DNA of 64,000 bases from Cellulophaga baltica (GCF_900102165.1 NZ_FNBD01000004.1:124001-188000); one strand, 5' to 3'. Numbered from the stretch's first letter, positions 34,657-44,564 are shown. Translations and numbers: made by a program. The notes: generated by a model from the letters alone, not told the origin.

Positions 34657-36063
34657 ATGAAAACAGGAACAATTACTTTAAAAGAATTATATTCCACAGT
34701 AAACAATAAATTTTTAAGTGGAGACAAACAATCTAGTCCTATTAATTTATGGGCCATTGTAGTGCTCGTAAGTTCGTTTGCTTTAATGATCGGAGCAGGT
34801 TACGTGGTTTACTTATTACAGGCAGATTTTGAACAATTTAATTTTGAAAGATTAAATACAAGTTGGGGCTTTGCATTTTTTATAGTTGCAGCTTCTTTGT
34901 TTTTCTTTAAGGTTACTTTCTTCTTATACAATCTATTTCTTTACTTTAAGTATAAGCCTATAGCTTCGGTAAGTGATGAAGAGTTACCAACGTGTACGGT
35001 AATCGTACCAGCTTACAATGAAGGAAAACAAGTTTGGGCTACTTTAAAAAGTTTAGCCAAGAGTGACTATCCAGAACATAAATTACAATTGTTAGCTATT
35101 GATGATGGTAGTAAAGATGATACCTGGAAATGGATGCAAGAAGCAAAGAGAGTTTTAGGAGACCGAGTAACGATCTTGCAACAACCAAAAAACATGGGGA
35201 AACGTCATGCGTTATACCGTGGGTTTAATTTAGGAACTGGTGAAATCTTTATTACCGTAGATAGTGATTCCGTGGTAAATACAGATACGTTGCGTAATTT
35301 GGTTAGTCCGTTTATTGTAGATGAAAAATGTGGTGCTGTAGCTGGTAATATTCAAGTATTGAATAACGAAAGAGCTATTCTACCTAAAATGTTAAATGTG
35401 AGTTTCGTTATGAGTTTTGAATTCAAACGTTCTGCAGAAAGTAGTTTAGATTCAGTTCTTTGTACGCCAGGTGCATTAGCCGCATACAGAGCAGAGGCAG
35501 TATTTAATTGTCTTCCTGAGTGGATTAACCAAACGTTCATGGGACAACCTTCAGATATTGGAGAGGATAGAGCCATGACTAATATGATTTTGAAACAAGG
35601 GTACCATGTTTTATTTCAAAGAAATGCATATGCGTATACCAATGTTCCAGAAAAGTACACTGGGTTATACAAAATGTTTATCAGATGGGGTAGAAGTAAT
35701 GTTCGTGAGAATATCGCAATGTCTCAATATGTATTTACAAACTTTAGAGAAGGGTCTAAATTTGGATCTAGACTTTTATTTATTAGTCAAGCTTTAAAAA
35801 TTATAATGACGTACCCATTTTTATTGTTTATGTTATTCTTTATTATAACGCATCCAATATTATTTGTAAGCTCTACGTTAGTAAGTATTTTAGTAGTATC
35901 TACTTTCCCAGTATTGTTTTATGCAAAACGATACAGTTTATCGCAAGCATTTTGGGCATACTCATACAGTATCTTATTTACTTTTGGTTTGTTCTGGATT
36001 ACCCCTTATGCGATTGCAACAGCAAGTAGAAGAGGTTGGTTAACTAGAGAGATAGCTGCTTAA
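34657..36063 (+). CDS. processive family 2 glycosyltransferase (membrane)
   Basis: 468 residues. Two N-terminal membrane helices (about 31-54 and 70-98), a cytoplasmic GT2 domain (about 110-350) and a C-terminal membrane region (from about 375, several helices). Motifs: IDDGSKDD (148-155), the metal-binding DSDS (202-205), GEDRAMTN with the likely catalytic Asp, and RWGRSN in the place of the QxxRW site. Similar to hyaluronan/NodC/cellulose-type synthases that make and extrude a polysaccharide. The product is unknown. It is a single-gene unit under a sigma-54-type promoter with its own terminator. Confidence 0.87.
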   Translation: MKTGTITLKELYSTVNNKFLSGDKQSSPINLWAIVVLVSSFALMIGAGYVVYLLQADFEQFNFERLNTSWGFAFFIVAASLFFFKVTFFLYNLFLYFKYKPIASVSDEELPTCTVIVPAYNEGKQVWATLKSLAKSDYPEHKLQLLAIDDGSKDDTWKWMQEAKRVLGDRVTILQQPKNMGKRHALYRGFNLGTGEIFITVDSDSVVNTDTLRNLVSPFIVDEKCGAVAGNIQVLNNERAILPKMLNVSFVMSFEFKRSAESSLDSVLCTPGALAAYRAEAVFNCLPEWINQTFMGQPSDIGEDRAMTNMILKQGYHVLFQRNAYAYTNVPEKYTGLYKMFIRWGRSNVRENIAMSQYVFTNFREGSKFGSRLLFISQALKIIMTYPFLLFMLFFIITHPILFVSSTLVSILVVSTFPVLFYAKRYSLSQAFWAYSYSILFTFGLFWITPYAIATASRRGWLTREIAA

Positions 36064-36083
36064 GCATCGGGCTCTTAAAATAT

Positions 36084-36120
36084 AAAAATCCGCATCATAC
36101 TATATGATGCGGATTTTTTT
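36084..36120. terminator. bidirectional terminator between convergent genes
   Basis: AAAAATCCGCATCATA (36084-36099) pairs with TATGATGCGGATTTTT (36103-36118), a 16-base stem with loop CTA and T-runs on both strands. It separates the glycosyltransferase and yeiH-like genes. Confidence 0.9.
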
Positions 36121-36123
36121 TTG

Positions 36124-37065
36124 TTAAAAAGTGATATAGCACAATGAGAATACGGCAATAAAAACCCATAAACAGAAGGCTAGAAGAACGGGTCTATATC
36201 CAGTTGCTTTTAAGTCGCTTATAGAGATGCTTGTCCCTACAAGAAAAAGAGTGAGGATTAAAAGTTTCTTAGATAAGGATACTATGGTATGTGTTGCAAC
36301 TTCCGGTATAAGTTGGTAGCTATTGATAACAATGGCAAGGATAAACAAAAGAATAAAATAGGGTATTTTTATACGTTCTCCTTTTGTTTTAAAAATAAAC
36401 ATGGATAAAATAGATAGAGGAATAATCCATAATGTTCTTGAGAGTTTAACGGTTGTTGCTATGCGTAAAGCTTCGTCTCCATATCCAAGAGCGGCTCCTA
36501 CAACAGCGCTAGTATCATGAATTGCGATAGCGCACCAAAGTCCAAACTGATGCTGATTTAGCCCTAATAAGTGTCCTAATTGTGGAAATACAAATAGGGC
36601 GATAGCATTTAAAGTGAAAACTACCCCCAAAGCGATACTGATTGTTTTTCCATTAGCGCGAATTACGGGAGAGATTGCGGCTATAGCACTTCCTCCGCAA
36701 ATGGATGTTCCTGAGGTAATCAAATGCCCAAGCTTTACATCAATCTTAAGTAATTTAGTCAAAAGAAATCCTAAACTAATAGTTAACACTATTGAAAAAA
36801 AAGTAAGTCCTAAACCTTCTTTACTTGTTTCTATTGTGTCTGTTAGAAGCATGCCAAATCCAAGGCCAATAATAGCAAGTTTTAATAATAACTGAATGGC
36901 TGTTTGATTGTATTTTTTAAATGGGTTTTCAAAAATTAAAGAGAATAGAAAACCTAAAAATAAAGCAGTTGGACTATTGATAATTCCAAGCAATGCTGTT
37001 AAGAGTATGCTTATAAAAACTATAGGAGCTAGTATGGGTTTCATGTCACTAATTTTATGAGACAA
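36124..37065 (-). CDS. YeiH/UPF0324 family putative sulfate exporter
   Basis: 313 residues, about ten membrane helices. The family signature TSGTSICGGSAIAAISPVI (about residues 117-135) and WCAIAIHDTSAVVGAALGYG are clear. Members are annotated as putative sulfate or taurine-derived sulfonate exporters, with little direct proof. The LysR gene lies 52 bases upstream on the same strand, a pairing reminiscent of yeiE-yeiH in E. coli. Confidence 0.9.
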   Translation of the reverse strand: MSHKISDMKPILAPIVFISILLTALLGIINSPTALFLGFLFSLIFENPFKKYNQTAIQLLLKLAIIGLGFGMLLTDTIETSKEGLGLTFFSIVLTISLGFLLTKLLKIDVKLGHLITSGTSICGGSAIAAISPVIRANGKTISIALGVVFTLNAIALFVFPQLGHLLGLNQHQFGLWCAIAIHDTSAVVGAALGYGDEALRIATTVKLSRTLWIIPLSILSMFIFKTKGERIKIPYFILLFILAIVINSYQLIPEVATHTIVSLSKKLLILTLFLVGTSISISDLKATGYRPVLLAFCLWVFIAVFSLCYITF

Positions 37066-37117
37066 AACTAGTGGTTAATCATAACTATTAAGCAAACTTA
37101 ATTCCTATGTTAAATAA

Positions 37118-38002
37118 CTAAAAGTTATAGCTGTTTTGCACAAAACGTTCAAAATAATCCATAAGGCTAGATTTGTAACCTGTTCTAGAGACAAAATAAA
37201 ACCAACGTTCTATTGTAAAGCCTTTAATGTCTATTATTTTTAGTTTATTAGTTATGAGATCCTCTCGTATAGCGTGTATGGAGAGTAAGGCATAGGAATC
37301 TGAATAATAAAGGTAGTTTTTAATAGCCTCAGTACTATTTAGAGTAACGGCTATTTGTAAAGACTTTATTTGTTGCTGTAGCAAAGCCTCGTAAATTATT
37401 TCACGTGTACCAGATCCCGATTCTCGTTCTATAATAGGTAGTTCTTGTAGCTTTTTTAGAGAGATAATTCCCTTGGGGAATTGAGAATTCTTCTCATTGG
37501 TAACTAGAACAATCTCATCTTTAATGAATTTTTTAAAGTGCAACTTAGGGTTGGTGTTTTTTCCTTCGGTAATACCAAAGTCCAACTGTTGATTTAATAT
37601 AAGCTCTTCAATGTGGTCAGAATTGTCGCTCTCTATCTCAAAGCTAGTTTTAGGATATTGGGTTCTAAATTGAGCAATAATTTTTGGGATGATGTAACTA
37701 GCAAGAGTGGTACTTGCACCAAATTTAATACGATCAGGGAGTTGATTGTCTTTATGTATAAACCGATTTTCAATTTCGGAATACACTTCTAAAATTCTAT
37801 TTACATAGATTAAAAAAGATTTTCCATCTTGAGTAAGTTCAATGGAGTTACGCTTTCTGATAAAAAAAGTAGTATTGTATTCATCCTCTAGATTTCTAAT
37901 TGCTTTAGAAATAGCGGGTTGAGAAATAAATAATTGTTCCGCAGCTTTTGTAAAACTAGAATGGTGTGCAACAGATTTAAATATCTTAAGTTTATGATCC
38001 AT
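37118..38002 (-). CDS. LysR-family transcriptional regulator
   Basis: 294 residues. The N-terminal winged HTH (about 1-60; FTKAAEQLFISQPAISKAIRNLE) is followed by a periplasmic-binding-like effector domain (about 88-290; KFGASTTLASYIIPKII). It most likely controls the yeiH-like gene directly downstream, perhaps in response to a sulfur compound as CysB/YeiE do. That role is inferred from position only. Confidence 0.92.
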   Translation of the reverse strand: MDHKLKIFKSVAHHSSFTKAAEQLFISQPAISKAIRNLEDEYNTTFFIRKRNSIELTQDGKSFLIYVNRILEVYSEIENRFIHKDNQLPDRIKFGASTTLASYIIPKIIAQFRTQYPKTSFEIESDNSDHIEELILNQQLDFGITEGKNTNPKLHFKKFIKDEIVLVTNEKNSQFPKGIISLKKLQELPIIERESGSGTREIIYEALLQQQIKSLQIAVTLNSTEAIKNYLYYSDSYALLSIHAIREDLITNKLKIIDIKGFTIERWFYFVSRTGYKSSLMDYFERFVQNSYNF

Positions 38003-38076
38003 AACGTTTGAAAATAGCTTTTCAAAGATACTTTAAACTTTACAGATGGCAGACAGAGAAAGCTATCGTTACTATC

Positions 38077-38457
38077 TTAGTTTTCGGCTATTGCCATTGC
38101 TTTAAGGTCTAATTCTGTGATTAATTCCTGTGTATTTGCATGAACCCGTTTGCTGTAAAACCTACCGCGATCCCAATCTGGAGCATCAACAGCATGTTCT
38201 AAGTCACTTATGGTGTGTTCAATTTTTAATTTCAATTCATCATCATTACTAGTTTCTAAATGTTCGGAGATATCTAGATATGCTTCTAACGCCTTCTCTG
38301 AGTAATAGCGTTGATGGTCAAAATTATTAGAGCTTAATGCTTTTTTTGTATGGTTTAAAGCATAACTAGCTTTCGTATAGATAACGTCCCATTCTGTGTC
38401 ATTTGACGTAGCTAAGAAGGAATAAAAGATACTGAAGATGATGAATAATTTGGTCAT
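38077..38457 (-). CDS. small exported helical protein, unknown
   Basis: 126 residues with a short N-terminal signal peptide (MTKLFIIFSIFYSFLATS). The mature part is predicted all helical and contains two similar segments, NNFDHQRYYSEKALEAY and PDWDRGRFYSKRVHANT, so it may be a two-repeat helical hairpin. I recognise no family. It stands 58 bases downstream of the DUF1853 gene on the same strand. Confidence 0.65.
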   Translation of the reverse strand: MTKLFIIFSIFYSFLATSNDTEWDVIYTKASYALNHTKKALSSNNFDHQRYYSEKALEAYLDISEHLETSNDDELKLKIEHTISDLEHAVDAPDWDRGRFYSKRVHANTQELITELDLKAMAIAEN

Positions 38458-38515
38458 AGGTCAAGCATTTGTAGGAAATTATTTACAAATAACGTTTATT
38501 TTTTTCAAATAATAC

Positions 38516-39319
38516 CTACCACCATACAATAAATATTTTCTGAAGCTTATTATTGGAATCTTTCATCCATAGCATTGGAGCTTGTTTTTGGTTATGTTTT
38601 TCTTGAATATCGATTAAAATTCGCTGTTGTGTTTTCCAAACAACATCTTCAGTAGGGGTAACTATCCATTCTTGTTTAGTTAATAGATAGTAGCTATTTT
38701 TTTCAAAATTAGATTTCAGAAAATCATGAAGGCGCAACCAGAAGCCCACAATACAGTTTTTATTCAGAGTTTTAAGTGCTATTTTTTTTTGATAGGGGTG
38801 AAACAGTTGCGCTTTAAAGCAAGCTTTTGATACTATATTAGTTGATTCTAAGCCTTTTAATTCAAAAAACGCTTGAGCTTCTTTGGTTTGTAAAAGTTTA
38901 AATTGCTTGTCTCTAATCTTTTGTATTTTTTCAAAGAAGGCATCCTTCCGGTTAGGACCAATTAATTGATGAATTTCTTCAGGTATTGTAGGGTCAATGA
39001 TGTAAAATTTATAGGTAAGTTCTACATGTGTAATAGCTTTGTTTTCAGTGTTTTGTAGGATAAAGTCTAATTCTCCTAGCGTTCTATTTTCGTTGCGTAT
39101 GGGCTGATTAAAGACTAGTGTTTTGTAGCGGGAAGAATGATGAATTAATTGTTCAAAAATATATTCTATTTGATGTCCCAATCGTATGTTTTCAGGAATT
39201 GGTTTCAATGAAAAACCTTCTAAATTAATAGCAGGAAACTTAAATTGCGGGATATTGTTGAAACTCTCATCCCATAATTCTTCTGTAGCTAGGAAACCTT
39301 TTATTTGTGATAAATTCAT
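38516..39319 (-). CDS. DUF1853 family protein
   Basis: 267 residues. Segments typical of DUF1853 are RLGHQIEYIFEQLI, the RTLGELDFIL...THVELTYKFYI region and GPNRKDAFFEKIQKIRDKQFKLL. The ELD...E-x-x-YK arrangement resembles a PD-(D/E)xK nuclease-like core, but no activity is established. It is read divergently from the VWA gene across 77 bases. Confidence 0.85.
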   Translation of the reverse strand: MNLSQIKGFLATEELWDESFNNIPQFKFPAINLEGFSLKPIPENIRLGHQIEYIFEQLIHHSSRYKTLVFNQPIRNENRTLGELDFILQNTENKAITHVELTYKFYIIDPTIPEEIHQLIGPNRKDAFFEKIQKIRDKQFKLLQTKEAQAFFELKGLESTNIVSKACFKAQLFHPYQKKIALKTLNKNCIVGFWLRLHDFLKSNFEKNSYYLLTKQEWIVTPTEDVVWKTQQRILIDIQEKHNQKQAPMLWMKDSNNKLQKIFIVWW

Positions 39320-39396
39320 GAGAGCTAAAGTTACAACAAAGCGTTAAGATTTCTTAAATGGTAGCTTCCTTTTGTTAAAAGTGTTATTTTTATAGT

Positions 39397-40548
39397 ATGG
39401 CTATGAATATAAGAAAAGGGTTTCGGTTTGCTACTTATGAAGCGCCGGAACAAACTCCTTTTGAAAAACTTTTTGATATTTTTCAAGAACTAATCACGCA
39501 TACTTCTGGCGATGTTGATGAAGCGCTAGATTGGTTGCGGGAATTAGATAAGGAGTACGAACTTACCGATGAAAATTATACAATTGATGATTTCATTGAA
39601 GACCTGAAATCAAAAGGGTATTTACAAGAAGAGTTTAAAGACGGTGGTGGAGATGGTACCGAGGGTGACGAAACCAATAAAGGAGGTGATTTGTCTATTA
39701 CCGCAAAAATGGAACGCATTATTAGACAACGCGCACTAGACCAAATTTTTGGGAAACTTAAAAGAAATGGCGCAGGTAACCATAAAACTGGAAAATCTGG
39801 TCAAGGAGATGAGCATACGGGAGAGCTTAGAGAATATAGATATGGCGATGGTTTAGACCGTATTTCTATGACAGAGAGTATTAAAAATGCACAAATAAGT
39901 AGTGGTATTGGAGCGTTTTCTCTGAATGAAGATGATCTGGTAGTAGAAGATACACACTATAAAGCTCAAATGAGTACGGTGTTAATGATAGATATAAGCC
40001 ATAGTATGATTTTGTATGGTGAAGATCGGATTACTCCTGCAAAAAAAGTGGCTATGGCATTGGCAGAGCTAATTACGACTCTCTATCCGAAAGATACTCT
40101 AGATATTTTAGTTTTTGGGAATGACGCTTGGCCTATTCCTATTAAAGATTTACCATATCTAAAAGTTGGCCCTTATCATACCAATACAGTGGCAGGCTTG
40201 CAATTGGCAATGGATATGCTCAGGCGAAAACGAAATACAAATAAGCAAATCTTTATGATCACAGATGGTAAGCCTAGTTGTTTGCGTATGCCAGATGGTA
40301 GTTATTATAAAAACAGTGTGGGTCTGGATGATTTTATTGTAGAAAAATGCTATAATATGGCACGCCAAGCAAGAAAGCATCATATTCCCATTACCACTTT
40401 TATGATTGCTCAAGACCCTTATTTAATGCAATTTATAAGACATTTTACAGAAGCAAATAAAGGGAAGGCCTTTTTTACGGGATTAAAGGGCTTAGGTGAA
40501 ATGATTTTTGAAGATTACGAAGCAAATAGAAAAAAGCGTTTAAAATAA
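39397..40548 (+). CDS. VWA-domain protein, partner of the MoxR-type ATPase
   Basis: 383 residues. A charged, helical N-terminal half (1-190) with a Gly/Asp-rich linker is followed by a VWA domain with MIDAS D199-x-S201-x-S203 (IDISHSM) and FMITDGKPS. Such proteins act with a MoxR/ChlI-like AAA+ ATPase, as ChlD does with ChlI, in metal insertion or protein maturation. The ATPase gene follows after 48 bases. A second ATG two codons in is an equally possible start. Confidence 0.9.
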   Translation: MAMNIRKGFRFATYEAPEQTPFEKLFDIFQELITHTSGDVDEALDWLRELDKEYELTDENYTIDDFIEDLKSKGYLQEEFKDGGGDGTEGDETNKGGDLSITAKMERIIRQRALDQIFGKLKRNGAGNHKTGKSGQGDEHTGELREYRYGDGLDRISMTESIKNAQISSGIGAFSLNEDDLVVEDTHYKAQMSTVLMIDISHSMILYGEDRITPAKKVAMALAELITTLYPKDTLDILVFGNDAWPIPIKDLPYLKVGPYHTNTVAGLQLAMDMLRRKRNTNKQIFMITDGKPSCLRMPDGSYYKNSVGLDDFIVEKCYNMARQARKHHIPITTFMIAQDPYLMQFIRHFTEANKGKAFFTGLKGLGEMIFEDYEANRKKRLK

Positions 40549-40596
40549 CATAACAGCATATTTTAAACAAAAAACAAAAAAAATTGAATACAACAT

Positions 40597-42066
40597 ATGA
40601 AACTGAATCATAACGAAATAAGTACTTTGGGTGAGCTTAAAAAAGCGGGGTACCAAAGCAAGAGTATAAAAGATGAACTTAGAGATAATCTAAGAACTAA
40701 AATTAAAAATGGAGAAGAAACTTTCACAGGAGTTTGGGGATATGAGAATTCTGTAATTCCTGAATTAGAACGTGCAATTTTATCTAGACATAATATTAAC
40801 TTATTAGGATTAAGAGGGCAGGCAAAAACGAGATTAGCGCGTTTAATGGTGAACCTATTAGATGAAAACATTCCTGTAGTTGGGGGATCAGAAATCAATG
40901 ATGACCCCATGCAACCAATGTCTCGGTATGCTATTGAATTAATCAAAGAAAAAGGCGATGCGACACCGATTACTTGGTTACACCGCAGTGAGCGTTTCTC
41001 TGAGAAACTAGCAACGCCAGATGTTACTGTGGCAGATTTAATTGGTGATGTAGATCCTATTAAAGCAGCTAATTTAAAATTATCCTATGCAGATGATCGT
41101 GTAATTCACTTTGGGATGATACCGCGTGCGAACAGGTGCATTTTTGTAATTAATGAATTGCCAGATTTACAAGCTAGAATTCAAGTATCCTTATTTAATA
41201 TTCTTCAAGAAGGAGATATACAGATTCGTGGTTTTAAATTGCGTTTGCCTCTAGACATTCAGTTTGTATTCACGGCAAACCCGGAAGATTATACCAATAG
41301 GGGTAGTATCGTTACGCCGTTAAAGGATAGAATAGGTTCGCAGATTTTAACACATTATCCAGATGATATTGAAACAGCACGTAAAATTACGGAGCAAGAA
41401 TCTAAATTAGATGCTAGGCAAGCAGATGCTGTTTATGTTCCAGATGTAGCAAAAGATTTGCTAGAGCAAATTAGTTTTGAAGCGCGTGAAAGCGAGTATG
41501 TAGACGCTAAAAGTGGTGTAAGTGCGCGTACGAGTATCACGGCATTTGAGAATTTGTTAAGTACGGCAGAGCGCAGAGCATTGCTAACGGGTGCAGATAG
41601 TACTATGGTGCGTTTAAGTGATTTTCTAGGTATTATCCCTTCTATAACAGGTAAAATAGAATTGGTATATGAAGGAGAGCAGGAGGGTGCAGATGGTGTT
41701 GCGGCTATTTTAATTGATGATGCTGTTAAAACGTTATTCCCAAAATTTTTCCCTGAAATAAATAAGTTAGAGAAAAAGGAAGCGGAAACTCCTTATGATG
41801 AATTATTGCATTGGTTTTTCCAAGGTGATGGTTTTGAACTTTTAGATGAGTATACAGATGAAGAATATAAAAGAGCTTTAGATGATATTCCTGCATTAAA
41901 TCAATTGATAAAAGAATATCAACCAGAATATGATAAGAAAGATATATACTTCTTAAAAGAGTTGTTGCTTTGGGGTTTAGTTGCTTATAAAAAGTTGAAT
42001 AAAAACCGTTTTGAAGAAGGCTATCAATTTAAAGACATGTACAGTAGTTTTTTTAATGATCTGTAA
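40597..42066 (+). CDS. MoxR/ChlI-like AAA+ ATPase
   Basis: 489 residues. Walker A is GLRGQAKT (71-78); the Walker B region reads CIFVINELPDL, and FVFTANPEDYTNRG with IVTPLKDRIGS is typical of the magnesium-chelatase clade. A C-terminal helical lid extends from about 300. It presumably works with the upstream VWA protein as a chaperone- or chelatase-like machine; the substrate is unknown. A terminator follows. Confidence 0.9.
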   Translation: MKLNHNEISTLGELKKAGYQSKSIKDELRDNLRTKIKNGEETFTGVWGYENSVIPELERAILSRHNINLLGLRGQAKTRLARLMVNLLDENIPVVGGSEINDDPMQPMSRYAIELIKEKGDATPITWLHRSERFSEKLATPDVTVADLIGDVDPIKAANLKLSYADDRVIHFGMIPRANRCIFVINELPDLQARIQVSLFNILQEGDIQIRGFKLRLPLDIQFVFTANPEDYTNRGSIVTPLKDRIGSQILTHYPDDIETARKITEQESKLDARQADAVYVPDVAKDLLEQISFEARESEYVDAKSGVSARTSITAFENLLSTAERRALLTGADSTMVRLSDFLGIIPSITGKIELVYEGEQEGADGVAAILIDDAVKTLFPKFFPEINKLEKKEAETPYDELLHWFFQGDGFELLDEYTDEEYKRALDDIPALNQLIKEYQPEYDKKDIYFLKELLLWGLVAYKKLNKNRFEEGYQFKDMYSSFFNDL

Positions 42067-42090
42067 GTAGTATAACCATTCTTAAAATGA

Positions 42091-42120
42091 AAAAACCCTT
42101 CCCATACAGGAAGGGTTTTC
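42091..42120. terminator. terminator between convergent genes
   Basis: AAAACCCTTCC (42092-42102) pairs with GGAAGGGTTTT (42109-42119) around a six-base loop. It serves the ATPase gene on the plus strand and probably the histidine kinase gene on the minus strand. Confidence 0.8.
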
Positions 42121-42154
42121 AACTTTCAAAAAAACATAACAATCTGTCTCCCAT

Positions 42155-43651
42155 TTAGCTTACCTGATATGCAGGTAGATTAAAAATAAAAGAACTTCCT
42201 TCTTTGGGTTTGCTCAATACCGTTATCGTGGTATCATGTAAATCCATTATTTTCTTCACAATGGCTAAGCCTAAACCATAGCCTTGTTTTTTGGTGCTTT
42301 TATCTACTTGTTTATAGCGGTCAAAAATATAGGGTAATTCACTTACGGGAATTCCAGTACCTGTATCGCTTATATTAATCTCTATATTCTTACCCTTCTT
42401 CAATAAAGACAGTGTAACCGTGCCATTATCTTCGGTATATTTTAAAGCATTTTCTATTAAATTTTGCAAGGCTCTTTCTACCAAACTTACATCTGCAAAA
42501 ACCAAACAATTGTCTTCTGGATTATTTAATTGTAGGCTAATATTTTTCTTATCGGCTAGTACTCTAAACTTTGCAATTAAGTCATGAGAAAGTTCGGTTA
42601 TAGAGAATGGCTCTTTGATAGGAGTAACTTGTTCTGCTTCTAGTTTTGAGTATTCAAAAAGTTGATTGATAAGTTTGGAGAGCTTGTCTATATTATCATG
42701 AGTAATCTGCAGGTATTCTTTCTTATCTTGTTCCGATAAGGTTTCATTTTTCATTTGTAAGGTTTCCACGAAGCCTTTTAAAATCGCCAAAGGTGTTCTT
42801 AGGTCATGAGATACGTTTGCAATGAGCTCTCTCCTAAGTAAATCAACAGATTTCATCTTATCCATATTATCTACAATAGTATCTGCCATCTCATTAAAAG
42901 AATTTGCGAAAATGGCTATATCAGACTCGTCCGGATTTTCAATACGGGCATCTAAATCTCCTTCTCGGAAACTCCGAACAGTTTTGGTAATGAGTAATAA
43001 GTTCTTGGTAAGGAACCAGATGCTTAATAAAGCGATCAATGCGGCAAAAAACATGGTTAATAAAGTGGCGCCAAATCCTAGCTTCATAAAATATTGACCA
43101 AACAGATTATCGCTCACTGCTTGGAAATCTTTTCCAGCCAAAATAATATAGATAAAGCCTTCTCTGCCTTGAATAGTAAAAGGAGCTACGGAAAAAATAT
43201 TTTGTTCTTCTGTATTTCTAGGGTCATCTCCTAAAACGTATTTTTGACCTTTAGTTTTAATGAAGTAATCAATAGGAGCTGTGTCCACAGATTTTGAAGG
43301 CGTGTTTTTGCTGTGGTCTAGAACAACAGAGTATAGTATGGTACCGCTATTGTCTAGCAAATAAACCTCGATACTACGGTTAACAGCCATCATATCATGC
43401 ATCAGGTCTCCAAACAATGCTTTATTGACGCTACCGTCTTCTAGAAAAGGAGATTCATTTTGAAATTTTTCATTGATTACATGCGTAGCTACATTGGCAT
43501 TGATGCGTTGTGTAGTTTCTTCATTGTATTTATTCGCTAGGTATGCGGTAATTACAATATAGGATGCCCCCATTAGTACAATGATGAGCACAAAAGCTAA
43601 CCATAGTTTTTTTATTAGTTTGGGAGTAAGTGTTTTTTCGTTTTTTCTCAT
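42155..43651 (-). CDS. HAMP-domain sensor histidine kinase
   Basis: 498 residues. Membrane helices at about 15-38 and 190-213 enclose a periplasmic sensor region of about 150 residues. Then come HAMP (about 213-265), HisKA with phospho-acceptor H282 in VSHDLRTP, and HATPase_c with GYGLGLAIVKK. It overlaps the upstream response-regulator gene by four bases, so the two form a translationally coupled two-component system. Signal unknown. Confidence 0.94.
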   Translation of the reverse strand: MRKNEKTLTPKLIKKLWLAFVLIIVLMGASYIVITAYLANKYNEETTQRINANVATHVINEKFQNESPFLEDGSVNKALFGDLMHDMMAVNRSIEVYLLDNSGTILYSVVLDHSKNTPSKSVDTAPIDYFIKTKGQKYVLGDDPRNTEEQNIFSVAPFTIQGREGFIYIILAGKDFQAVSDNLFGQYFMKLGFGATLLTMFFAALIALLSIWFLTKNLLLITKTVRSFREGDLDARIENPDESDIAIFANSFNEMADTIVDNMDKMKSVDLLRRELIANVSHDLRTPLAILKGFVETLQMKNETLSEQDKKEYLQITHDNIDKLSKLINQLFEYSKLEAEQVTPIKEPFSITELSHDLIAKFRVLADKKNISLQLNNPEDNCLVFADVSLVERALQNLIENALKYTEDNGTVTLSLLKKGKNIEINISDTGTGIPVSELPYIFDRYKQVDKSTKKQGYGLGLAIVKKIMDLHDTTITVLSKPKEGSSFIFNLPAYQVS

Positions 43652-44346
43652 GCAAGTATATCTTCATTGAATTTGTAGCCAACACCCCAAGTGGTTAAAA
43701 TAAAGGTAGGGTTTGCCATATCTGATTCAATTTTAGCTCTTAATCTATTTATATGTGAATTTACAGTATGTTCATACCCTTCAAAATTGTATCCCCAAAT
43801 CATATTTAATAAATCTGTGCGGGTATAGTTTCTGCCAGGATTAGAAGCCATCAGTACTAGAAGTTCAAACTCTTTAGGAGACAGCTCAATTTTTTTATCG
43901 TTCAGAATAACTTTTCGCTTATCAATATCAATGCTAAGACCATCAGCTTTAATAGTTGATGTATCCTTTTCGGCAATTGTATTGGTATCTGCACGGCGTA
44001 AAACCGCTTTAACTCTAGCTAAAAGCTCTCGTATGCTAAAAGGCTTAGTGATATAATCATCTGCTCCAATCTCTAATCCTAGAACTCGGTCTATTTCTTC
44101 AGATTTAGCGGTTAACATGATAATCGGAGTATTCTTTTGGCTTCTGATGTTTTTGCAAATCTCTACGCCATCCATGGTAGGGAGCGTTAAATCTAACAAT
44201 ATTAAATCATAAGAATTTTCCAAAGCCATTTCTAGGCCTAGCTTCCCGTCTATAGCTTTGGCGGTGGTATAAATCAAATCCGTTAGATGTATTTCTAACA
44301 ATTTAATTATTTCAGGATCGTCTTCTATGATTAATATCTGCTTCAT
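43648..44346 (-). CDS. OmpR/PhoB-family response regulator
   Basis: 232 residues. Receiver domain (1-120) with acidic pocket D9-D10, phospho-acceptor D52 and KPF near 102, then a winged-helix DNA-binding domain (about 135-230; LSPKEFELLVLMASNPGRNYTR). It partners the kinase encoded directly downstream. Target genes are not evident. Confidence 0.95.
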   Translation of the reverse strand: MKQILIIEDDPEIIKLLEIHLTDLIYTTAKAIDGKLGLEMALENSYDLILLDLTLPTMDGVEICKNIRSQKNTPIIMLTAKSEEIDRVLGLEIGADDYITKPFSIRELLARVKAVLRRADTNTIAEKDTSTIKADGLSIDIDKRKVILNDKKIELSPKEFELLVLMASNPGRNYTRTDLLNMIWGYNFEGYEHTVNSHINRLRAKIESDMANPTFILTTWGVGYKFNEDILA

Positions 44347-44564
44347 AATTATTTCTGTTGCTAAACAAGTTAAAATGTATCACACAAATATCACAACGGC
44401 ATAAAACTTCATAAAAAGTCGTTTTAAGGACAAGCCACTACGTGTTTTAAAGGTATATTTTGGTGATTATTTACAGAATAGCCGATTTTTTTTAAAAATC
44501 CTTACAAAAAATAATAGATAGCTGTGAATCTTAGAGTTGGGTTAAGGAGCGTAAGAATTTAATA

